Of a stretch of DNA of 5,269 nucleotides, positions 1 through 5,269 are shown one piece after another. The notes below the pieces were generated by a model. It had not been told where the DNA came from, searched no databases, and was given only the letters and a program-made list of their open reading frames with translations. This DNA is from JBGPBY01 sp041481485 (GTDB taxonomy: Bacteria; Acidobacteriota; Terriglobia; 20CM-2-55-15): positions 1 through 5,269 of the forward strand of contig JBGPBY010000513.1 of NCBI GenBank assembly GCA_041481485.1, written 5' to 3'. The translations under genes and the position numbers were made by a program. Every line of letters starts with the position of its first letter. Position 1 is the first letter of the stretch.

Positions 1-4
1 CCAA

Positions 5-25
5 CCCTCTCCCGTTGGGAGAGGG
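5..25. repeat. perfect 9-bp hairpin downstream of mutS2 (terminator-like or dispersed repeat)
   Basis: CCCTCTCCC (5-13) and GGGAGAGGG (17-25) are perfect inverted copies around a 3-base GTT loop, so either strand can form a very stable hairpin. It begins 29 bases beyond the mutS2 stop codon, where a terminator for the larB-mutS2 transcript would be expected. Read on the minus strand, the stem is followed only by TTGG before the window ends, so a T-tract cannot be judged. Read on the plus strand, it is followed by a mildly T-rich ATTTCTTG. Pyrimidine/purine hairpins of this kind also occur as dispersed intergenic repeats in many bacteria, so a repeat unit is an equal possibility. Confidence 0.5.
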
Positions 26-54
26 ATTTCTTGATAGACCGCCCTTGCAGTAGC

Positions 55-2433
55 TCAGTCCCGCAGTGTGGCAATTGTCACTCCCCGTCCGCCCTCCGAT
101 TGCTGAGGGGACTCGAAGCGCTCAACCTGAGGGTGATCTCGAAGAAGCGCGATTATGGCGTTACGCAGAGCGTTCGTTCCTGTGCCGTGGACAATCCGGA
201 TCTGCGGCACCTGTGCCAGTGAGGCTTCATCCAAAAACTTGTCCACCCGTTCCACCGCTTCCTCCACGCGGCAGCCCAGCAAATTGATCTCGTTCGACTC
301 CAGCTCCCGGCTGACCACGGAGAGATGGACTCCGGTGGGAAGTCGAATTACCGGTTTCTCAATGACCTCGAGATCCTGAAGGGGACGCCGCATGCGGATA
401 TTTCCGACCATCACTTCCACTTCCGCTCCCACCAGAGACAACACGGACCCTGTTACTCCCGCGGAAATTACCCGAACCTGAGCGCCGACCTGCACCGTCG
501 CTGCGGGCGTGCCTTTGGGCGTACCTGACGTTTTTCCGGCGTCTGGAAGTACCTTCGATTTTTCCTCCCTCACCTGACCGAGGGCGTGTGCCTTCGCCGT
601 ATCGAGCCGCCGTTGAAACTTCTTCTGCAGGGCCTCGTCCCCGATTGCCTGTAGGTCCCGCTCCGCTTTTTCCGCTAATTGCCGGACGATTTCTTCCAGC
701 CTTCGTTCCAATCGTTCGATTTCCGTCTTTTGCTGTTTCTGCAGGGCGGTCCGTTCCTGCTGCTGATGGGACTCAAATTCGCGCCGTTCCAACTCGAATG
801 CGGACTTTTCGGCCCGAAGATCTTCAATTCGCCGCCGCAGCTCATCGGCGTAATGCGCGGCCTCCAGTTCTCCGGTATCGAGATAAGCCGTCGCATTCCT
901 CAGCACCACAAAAGGAATCTGAAGCCGTTCTGCAATTTTCAGTCCGCTGGATGCTCCGGCCAATCCATGAAGGAGCCGATAGGTCGGTTCCAGTGTGACT
1001 TCGTTGAATTCCATGGCCGCATTTGCCACCTCAGGAGTAGTTTCGGCGTAAAACTTGAGGCGGTTGTAGTGCGTGGTGGCAATGGCCAGGGCGCCAATGC
1101 TGCGAAATTGTTCCAGCACGGCTCGCGCAAGGGCCGCACCTTCGCCCGGTTCGGTGCTGCTGCCGATCTCGTCCATCAGGATCAGCGAACTCGCACCGGC
1201 CGATTCCATCATGGATTTCAGAGCAAGAATGTGAGCGGAAAACGTACTCAGATGGTTGGTGATGGACTGTTGGTCACCGATATCGGCGAGGATCTGATCA
1301 AACACGGGCAGTGTCGCCTCTTCGGCGGGCACAGGAATGCCGGACTGCGCCATGACCGCAATCAGGCCGACTGTTTTTAAGACAACAGTCTTTCCACCCG
1401 CATTGGGCCCGCTGATGACCAGTATCCGCCGGGTTCGATCCAGGTCGAGCGAGACCGGCGATATCGACTGATTCCGGCTTCGCAGGTTGTCTTCTAGAAG
1501 CGGATGTCGCGCCTTGACCAGACTCAGGAGTCCGGGCTCATTCTGCTTTCCCTCACTGGAGAACAAAGGGCGTGTGCAATTAAATTCACGGCCGAATCGC
1601 GCCTTGCCGAAAGTCACTTCCATTTTGCACGATATCGAACGGGCGATGTCCAGCTGCGGCCGGCTTTCCCGTATCCGTGCGGAAAGTTCGGCCAGAATTC
1701 GCGCGATCTCCCGTAGCTCCTGTTCATGCAGCCGAACCAGATCGTTGTTCAATTCCAGGACCGCCAGAGGTTCCATGAAATACGTGGCGCCGCTCGACGA
1801 CGTCCCGTGAACGATGCCATCTACGCTGCGTTTCTGATCCGAGCGCACAGGAATTACGAATCGCCCATTGCGCACCGTGACGACCTCGTCCTGGAGATGC
1901 GCCGCGTAGTCCGGATTTCGAAGCATGGATTCGAGTTTGCCGGTGACGGTTCGCCGGGTGTTCTCCAGCGAGCGCCGGATGCGTCCCAGTTCAGGACTGT
2001 ACCGCTCGTCGATTTCGCCATTCTGAATGGCACGGCCGAGGTGCCGGCTCAGGTCCCGAAGGTCCGGAATGGCGGCCGCTTTTTGGAGTAATCGTGGGTA
2101 GGACTCGGATTCGTCTTTCCAGCGCAGGCGGAGTCCTTCGATATGGGTGAGGAAACTCTGTACGGCCTCTATCTCCGGAATTTCCATACTGGCGCCGTCC
2201 ACCTGGAGTTTTTCCAACGCTTCGCTCAATAACTCGATCTGTCGAAATGGGACGCGTTGAAACCGGAGATACGCCATGGCTTCGGAATTGAGGTCATGCT
2301 CCGCATTTAACTGAGCGCGGTCTGTGGAAGGAATGATTTCCTGTATGGCCCTATGCGCATCGTCTGTGGAAACGTATCTCGACAGCAGGCTCTTCAGCCG
2401 TTCAAATTCCAGCGCTTCCGGGGAAAAATCCAT
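55..2433 (-). CDS. mutS2: MutS2: MutS-family ATPase with C-terminal Smr domain
   Basis: A 792-residue protein of the usual MutS2 length. MutS2 lacks the mismatch-recognition domain of MutS and acts in the cytoplasm as a dimer. It has been linked to limiting or assisting homologous recombination and, in Bacillus, to splitting collided ribosomes. Visible order: N-terminal core and lever helices (1-330) with NGRFVIPVR at 189-197 and GTSSSGATYFMEP at 210-222; Walker A GPNAGGKT at 342-349; the MutS-type DIGDQQS...STFS segment at 384-399; Walker B LILMDE with D421/E422; switch H455 in ATTHYNR; a highly charged coiled coil at about 521-628; a KOW-like beta module at about 647-691; and an Smr domain at about 714-792 with HGTG at 749-752. 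The ATPase is intact. The Smr LDLRG motif is degenerate: I716-N717-L718-L719-G720. The ATG at 2433 is preceded by AGGA at 8-base spacing. It lies 11 bases behind larB, probably in one transcript. Family assignment is very secure; nuclease activity is doubtful. Confidence 0.97.
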   Translation of the reverse strand: MDFSPEALEFERLKSLLSRYVSTDDAHRAIQEIIPSTDRAQLNAEHDLNSEAMAYLRFQRVPFRQIELLSEALEKLQVDGASMEIPEIEAVQSFLTHIEGLRLRWKDESESYPRLLQKAAAIPDLRDLSRHLGRAIQNGEIDERYSPELGRIRRSLENTRRTVTGKLESMLRNPDYAAHLQDEVVTVRNGRFVIPVRSDQKRSVDGIVHGTSSSGATYFMEPLAVLELNNDLVRLHEQELREIARILAELSARIRESRPQLDIARSISCKMEVTFGKARFGREFNCTRPLFSSEGKQNEPGLLSLVKARHPLLEDNLRSRNQSISPVSLDLDRTRRILVISGPNAGGKTVVLKTVGLIAVMAQSGIPVPAEEATLPVFDQILADIGDQQSITNHLSTFSAHILALKSMMESAGASSLILMDEIGSSTEPGEGAALARAVLEQFRSIGALAIATTHYNRLKFYAETTPEVANAAMEFNEVTLEPTYRLLHGLAGASSGLKIAERLQIPFVVLRNATAYLDTGELEAAHYADELRRRIEDLRAEKSAFELERREFESHQQQERTALQKQQKTEIERLERRLEEIVRQLAEKAERDLQAIGDEALQKKFQRRLDTAKAHALGQVREEKSKVLPDAGKTSGTPKGTPAATVQVGAQVRVISAGVTGSVLSLVGAEVEVMVGNIRMRRPLQDLEVIEKPVIRLPTGVHLSVVSRELESNEINLLGCRVEEAVERVDKFLDEASLAQVPQIRIVHGTGTNALRNAIIALLRDHPQVERFESPQQSEGGRGVTIATLRD

Positions 2434-2440
2434 CTGCCCG

Positions 2441-2446
2441 TTCCTC
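2441..2446 (-). promoter_or_regulatory. mutS2 ribosome binding site overlapping the larB stop
   Basis: On the minus strand the larB stop TGA runs directly into GGAA, giving GAGGAA with AGGA placed 8 bases before the mutS2 ATG. It supports the chosen mutS2 start and suggests that a ribosome finishing larB can feed straight into mutS2. It is the clearest Shine-Dalgarno-like site in the window. Confidence 0.6.
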
Positions 2447-3191
2447 AGGCTCGGTTGATCAGACTGGCCACCACAGCGGCGCCAAATCCATTATCGATAT
2501 TCACGACGGTGACATTGGACGCGCAGCTGTTCAGCATTCCCAGGAGGGCGGCAATACCGCCGAAGTTCGCGCCATAGCCAATGCTGGTTGGGACTGCAAT
2601 GACAGGAACCGAGACCAGACCTCCAACGACACTGGGCAGGGCGCCTTCCATTCCGGCCACCGCGATAATCACTTTGGCCTCGCGAAGGCGGGATCGGCGC
2701 TCGAGCAGGCGATGTATTCCGGCGACGCCCACGTCAAAGAGGGAATCGACGAGGTTCCCCATGACGCCCAGCGTGACGACCGCTTCCTGCGCGACCGGGA
2801 TATCGGAAGTTCCTGCGGACACGACCATGACAGAACCCTTGCCCCGGATTGTATCGTCTTTGCGAACCACGATCGTTCTCGCCACCGCGTTGAACACTGC
2901 TTCCGGTACAACTTCACGAACGCCGCAAAACTGTTCTTCAGTGGCGCGGGTCACCAAAATGTTGTGCTGATTCCGAATCATCGATTGAACAATCTTCGCC
3001 ACCTGTTCAGAAGACTTACCCGCCCCGAAAATCACTTCGGGAAAACCCTGGCGCAGGCTCCGGTGATGATCGACATTCGCAAAGCCCAGATCTTCGAAAG
3101 GCAACGTCCGGAGTTGCTCGAGAGCTTCGCTCTCCGGCAAGCTTCCGGACTTGAAATCACTCAGGATCTGGCGGATCTTTTCTTCAGTCAT
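2445..3191 (-). CDS. larB: LarB: nickel-pincer cofactor biosynthesis carboxylase/hydrolase
   Basis: A 248-residue protein, the normal length for LarB. LarB carboxylates the pyridinium ring of nicotinate adenine dinucleotide and hydrolyses its phosphoanhydride, giving pyridinium-3,5-biscarboxylate mononucleotide. LarE and LarC then add sulfur and nickel to make the cofactor of lactate racemase and related enzymes. The C-terminal half is a PurE-like fold. Motifs seen are SAGTSDIPVA at 125-134, GVAGIHR at 155-161, AGMEGALPSVVGGL at 179-192, PTSIGYGANFGG at 201-212, NSCA at 221-224 and NIDNGFGAA at 231-239. Cys223 in NSCA probably corresponds to the cysteine that forms the substrate adduct in Lactobacillus LarB (Cys221). 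The N-terminal 110 residues are the less conserved LarB extension. The ATG at 3191 gives MTEEKIRQ, a typical start. A longer reading from TTG at 3245 would translate the intergenic repeat, so I reject it. No larC, larE or larA lies in the window. Annotations as an AIR carboxylase or PurE-like protein refer to the same family. Confidence 0.95.
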   Translation of the reverse strand: MTEEKIRQILSDFKSGSLPESEALEQLRTLPFEDLGFANVDHHRSLRQGFPEVIFGAGKSSEQVAKIVQSMIRNQHNILVTRATEEQFCGVREVVPEAVFNAVARTIVVRKDDTIRGKGSVMVVSAGTSDIPVAQEAVVTLGVMGNLVDSLFDVGVAGIHRLLERRSRLREAKVIIAVAGMEGALPSVVGGLVSVPVIAVPTSIGYGANFGGIAALLGMLNSCASNVTVVNIDNGFGAAVVASLINRA

Positions 3192-3201
3192 GGAAAAGGC
3201 A

Positions 3202-3207
3202 ATTGTA
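3202..3207 (-). promoter_or_regulatory. possible -10 element for larB (weak)
   Basis: The minus strand reads TACAAT (5 of 6 matches to TATAAT) ending 10 bases before the larB ATG, so transcription from it would start only a few bases before the codon and give an almost leaderless message. This would fit the lack of a Shine-Dalgarno site before that ATG. A poor -35 candidate, TAGACC at 3227-3232, is 19 bases upstream and lies inside the palindromic arm of the repeat. Host sigma-factor consensus is unknown, so this is only a candidate. Confidence 0.22.
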
Positions 3208-3217
3208 CCCGATCGAA

Positions 3218-3320
3218 TGTAGGCGCGGTCTATGACCGCGCACAATTTTTCGTTTATGGATACTCATTCCGAAGGAATCCTGGTCTGAAAAACTGTGCGC
3301 GGTCATAGACCGCGCCTACA
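3218..3320. repeat. 103-bp REP/MITE-like inverted-repeat element between divergent genes
   Basis: The left arm (3218-3251) and right arm (3287-3320) are inverted copies matching at 33 of 34 positions; the single difference is the A/G in ACAATTTTTC versus ACAGTTTTTC. Each arm contains its own 8-bp palindrome, GCGCGGTC-TAT-GACCGCGC, at 3223-3241 and 3297-3315. The 35-base centre carries a third small hairpin, ATTCC-GAA-GGAAT at 3266-3278. A single strand could therefore fold as one long stem or as three separate hairpins. This is the architecture of REP doublets (BIME-like units moved by RAYT transposases) or of a short non-autonomous MITE. I see no clear target-site duplication and no transposase nearby. 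From memory, similar GCGCGGTCATAGACCGCGC units are common between acidobacterial genes. The element stops 26 bases before larB and 60 bases before the prenyltransferase. Confidence 0.85.
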
Positions 3321-3380
3321 GTGGGCGGCCGTTGCAGATCAAACCGAACTTTCCCCTCCGATCTTCCCATTTGCCGGATA

Positions 3381-4253
3381 ATGGATGCGCCGATGCGAGT
3401 CTGGGACAAATTCAAAATCACCCTGGAGATGATCAAGTTCGAGCATACGGTTTTCGCATTGCCGTTTGCTCTGATTGGTGCGCTCCTGGCCAGCCACGGT
3501 GTGCCCTCGTGGCGGCAACTGGGATGGATCGTCGTTGCGATGGTGGGCGCACGAAGCGCCGCGATGACATTCAACCGCATTGTGGACGTGGCGTTCGACC
3601 GGAACAATCCTCGGACTAAAAATCGGGCGCTCGCTGCCGGCACCCTGTCGCGCGATTTCGCAATCGTGTTTACGGCGGTGATGTCGGGACTGCTGGTACT
3701 GGCAGCAAACGAACTGAACCCGCTCTGCTTCTACCTTTCGTTCCCGCTTCTGGGAATTCTGTTCTTTTACTCGTACACCAAGCGCTTCACCGCACTCAGC
3801 CACTTATTCCTCGGATTCTCAATCGGCTTGGCCCCATTGGCCTCGTGGCTGGCAATTCGCGGCGAGTTCGCATGGCCGCCCGTTCTGTTGAGTATGGCCG
3901 TGATGTTCTGGGTGGCAGGATTCGACGTGATTTACTCCCTCCAGGACACGGAATTTGATCGGGGGGCCCGCCTGTTTTCGCTTCCTTCACGAATCGGCAT
4001 CGCCCCGGCGTTGTACGTCTCGACCACGTTTCATGCAGCCAGTGTGGTTTTGCTTGCGGCGACTGCGCTCCTGACCGGTATGGGAATTATGGCATTTGCC
4101 GGGATTGCAGCCGTGGCGGGAATCCTTTTTTGGGAACACCGCATTGTCAAGCCGCACGACCTCAGCCGCGTCAACGTGGCGTTCTTTTCGCTGAACGGCT
4201 ATGTGAGCATCCTGTTACTCCTAACGTTCGCGGCCGATATTCTAGTAAAATAG
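3381..4253 (+). CDS. mqnP: UbiA-family prenyltransferase, MqnP-like (menaquinone biosynthesis)
   Basis: A 290-residue integral membrane protein of the UbiA superfamily. These enzymes transfer a polyprenyl chain from polyprenyl diphosphate to an aromatic ring in a Mg-dependent reaction. The opening MIKFEHTVFALPFAL and the segment FWVAGFDVIYSLQDTEFD are typical of the subgroup once labelled 'UbiA-like 4-hydroxybenzoate transferase' and now MqnP of the futalosine menaquinone route, rather than of E. coli UbiA. The first Asp-rich motif is N65-x3-D69-x3-D73, followed by RNNPRTKNRAL. The second is D182-x2-Y185-x3-D189-x3-D193. YSYTKRF lies at 130-136. Eight or nine hydrophobic segments span about 24-287. 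The start is uncertain: ATG 3381 is used here, but ATG 3393 (286 residues) has a GGA 7 bases upstream and fits equally well. A GTG at 3321 directly abuts the repeat and is unlikely. No other mqn gene is in view, so the substrate is inferred. The glycosyltransferase follows after 10 bases. Confidence 0.9.
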   Translation: MDAPMRVWDKFKITLEMIKFEHTVFALPFALIGALLASHGVPSWRQLGWIVVAMVGARSAAMTFNRIVDVAFDRNNPRTKNRALAAGTLSRDFAIVFTAVMSGLLVLAANELNPLCFYLSFPLLGILFFYSYTKRFTALSHLFLGFSIGLAPLASWLAIRGEFAWPPVLLSMAVMFWVAGFDVIYSLQDTEFDRGARLFSLPSRIGIAPALYVSTTFHAASVVLLAATALLTGMGIMAFAGIAAVAGILFWEHRIVKPHDLSRVNVAFFSLNGYVSILLLLTFAADILVK

Positions 4254-4263
4254 CCGGACTCTG

Positions 4264-5269
4264 ATGCTCATCGTGCCTCCAAAACCATTCAATTGGTATG
4301 AAGTCGGTCCCTTTACCGGCGCTGTCCGCGGTGCTTATCACGCGTCGGCTTTCGATGTTGTTGCCCAGATTGTCTATCTGACAATTCTGACGATTCTCGC
4401 CATCTACGGCCTTCATCGTTACCACCTGGTGTACCTCTACCTGAAGAATAAACACCGCAAGACCACGCCTCCGGGCGCCTTCGATCCGCTTCCGCGCGTC
4501 ACGGTCCAACTCCCGATTTACAACGAATTGTATGTGACCGAGCGTCTGGTCGAGGCGGCCTGCAGGATTCGATATCCCAAAGAGCTTCTTGAAATCCAGA
4601 TATTGGACGACTCCACGGATGGCACTCAGGAAATTGCTGCGCAATGCGCAGCGCAATTCCGGGCCGAAGGATTCGACATTCACCACATTCATCGAACGAA
4701 TCGGGTGGGGTTTAAAGCCGGCGCGCTGGAAAATGGGATGAAGACTGCAGCCGGGAGTTTCATTGCGATCTTCGACGCAGACTTCATTCCGGCGCCGAAC
4801 TTTCTTGAGGACGTGATTCACCACTTCACCGACTCCAACGTCGGAATGGTTCAGGTGCGGTGGGGGCATATCAATCGCGAGTACTCGCTGCTGACTCAAG
4901 TGGAATCCATGGCGCTCGATGGCCATTTCATCATTGAGCATGCGGGCCGGCATCTCTCGGGCAGATTCTTCAATTTCAACGGGACTGCGGGTATCTGGAG
5001 GCGCGAAGCCATCGAAACTGCCGGCGGCTGGGAGCACGACACGCTGACGGAAGACACGGACCTGAGCTACAGGGCCCAGATGATCGGATGGAAATTTCTT
5101 TACCTTCCCGACATTGTCTGCCCCGCGGAACTTCCGGTCGAAGTGAATGCATTCAAGACTCAGCAATTCCGCTGGGCAAAGGGGCTCATCCAAACTGGAA
5201 TCAAATTGCTGCCGCGGATCATGCGCAGCAAACTGCCGCTGAAGATCAAAGTGGAAGCTTTCTTTCACC
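4264..5269 (+). CDS. family 2 glycosyltransferase, cellulose-synthase-like, 3' end cut by window
   Basis: The frame from ATG 4264 stays open to the window edge, giving 335 residues plus one base; relatives I know are roughly 500 residues, so the C-terminal membrane helices are missing here. It should be an inner-membrane processive or single-addition beta-glycosyltransferase using a nucleotide sugar. A hydrophobic helix at about 32-60 is followed by a cytosolic GT-A domain starting at VTVQLPIYNE (79-88). Catalytic landmarks are all present: D115-D116-S in LDDSTDG, DAD at 171-173, TED at 262-264 (E263-D264, the acceptor-side acid) and QxxRW at 300-304. GFKAGAL (149-155) and FNFNGTAGIWRR (236-247) are typical of the cellulose synthase/CslA-like branch. 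The product (mannan, glucan or glycolipid) cannot be told from sequence. An in-frame TAA at 4246 rules out a longer start. A weak GGA at 4256 precedes the ATG. The 10-base gap behind the prenyltransferase suggests co-transcription. Confidence 0.92.
   Translation, partial: MLIVPPKPFNWYEVGPFTGAVRGAYHASAFDVVAQIVYLTILTILAIYGLHRYHLVYLYLKNKHRKTTPPGAFDPLPRVTVQLPIYNELYVTERLVEAACRIRYPKELLEIQILDDSTDGTQEIAAQCAAQFRAEGFDIHHIHRTNRVGFKAGALENGMKTAAGSFIAIFDADFIPAPNFLEDVIHHFTDSNVGMVQVRWGHINREYSLLTQVESMALDGHFIIEHAGRHLSGRFFNFNGTAGIWRREAIETAGGWEHDTLTEDTDLSYRAQMIGWKFLYLPDIVCPAELPVEVNAFKTQQFRWAKGLIQTGIKLLPRIMRSKLPLKIKVEAFFH

Noticed and set aside
679..1380. Plus-strand open frame of 233 codons inside mutS2
   Set aside because: Antisense to the mutS2 ATPase and coiled-coil region, with no domain, no convincing ribosome site and low-complexity composition mirroring the sense codons.
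3192..3245. N-terminal extension of larB from a TTG at 3245
   Set aside because: The extra 18 residues are translated from the left arm of the repeat (reading ...AVIDRAYIRSG...), and LarB proteins normally begin near MTEEKIRQ.
3218..3320. Two similar palindromic units as a minimal CRISPR
   Set aside because: The units are in inverted, not direct, orientation, there are only two, and there is no spacer series or cas gene.
3321..3380. Longer prenyltransferase start at GTG 3321
   Set aside because: It begins on the first base after the repeat, has no ribosome site, and adds a non-hydrophobic, Arg/Cys-containing leader not seen in the family.
3377..3382. GATAAT as a -10 element for the prenyltransferase
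   Set aside because: It overlaps the ATG at 3381 and no -35-like hexamer is found 15-19 bases upstream. It would only make sense with the 3393 start and a leaderless message.
3254..3643. Minus-strand open frame of 129 codons crossing the repeat and the prenyltransferase start
   Set aside because: Its C-terminal part is translated repeat (VGAVYDRAQFF) and the rest is antisense to the well-supported prenyltransferase gene.
3961..3966. Run of six G as a phase-variation tract in the prenyltransferase
   Set aside because: Too short for typical slipped-strand switching, and it encodes part of the conserved DRGA segment in an intact frame.
4171..5268. Long open frame of 365 codons on the minus strand
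   Set aside because: It lies fully antisense to the glycosyltransferase, whose sense frame has every GT2 catalytic motif. The antisense product is rich in Arg, His and Pro with no recognisable domain. It is a shadow of G+C-rich codon use.

Overview
The window holds four protein-coding genes in two divergent pairs, with no RNA gene, CRISPR array, transposase or toxin/defence gene visible. Base composition is moderately G+C rich and coding density is high. The suggested host is a free-living Gram-negative-type bacterium, tentatively an acidobacterium. The reasons are a menaquinone-type (MqnP-like) UbiA prenyltransferase, a cellulose-synthase-like family 2 glycosyltransferase of a kind I associate with that phylum, and a palindromic intergenic repeat that also resembles acidobacterial repeats from memory. 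No rRNA or marker gene is present to prove this.

Layout, left to right. Positions 1-54 are the region downstream of mutS2 and carry a perfect 9-bp hairpin. The minus-strand pair comes next: larB (start at 3191) is followed after 11 bases by mutS2 (2433 down to 55), with the mutS2 ribosome binding site overlapping the larB stop codon. Between the pairs, a 189-base divergent intergenic region is filled over half its length by a 103-bp element built as a 34-bp inverted repeat, each arm itself a palindrome. The plus-strand pair follows: a UbiA/MqnP-type prenyltransferase (3381-4253) and, 10 bases later, a family 2 glycosyltransferase that runs off the right edge.

Functionally the genes are mostly housekeeping. 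LarB makes the first intermediate of the nickel-pincer nucleotide cofactor. MutS2 is the MutS paralogue with a C-terminal Smr domain, linked to recombination control and to splitting of collided ribosomes. The prenyltransferase is expected to attach the lipid tail in menaquinone biosynthesis. The glycosyltransferase is expected to build or extend a polysaccharide or glycolipid at the inner membrane. No pathway link between the two members of either pair is evident; the pairing looks like co-transcription only.

I see no convincing new system. The points most worth a second look are the inverted-repeat element placed where the divergent promoters should be, the degenerate LDLR motif in the Smr domain of MutS2 (D717 replaced by N and R719 by L in the expected register), and a possible worn half-copy of the same repeat just downstream of mutS2.
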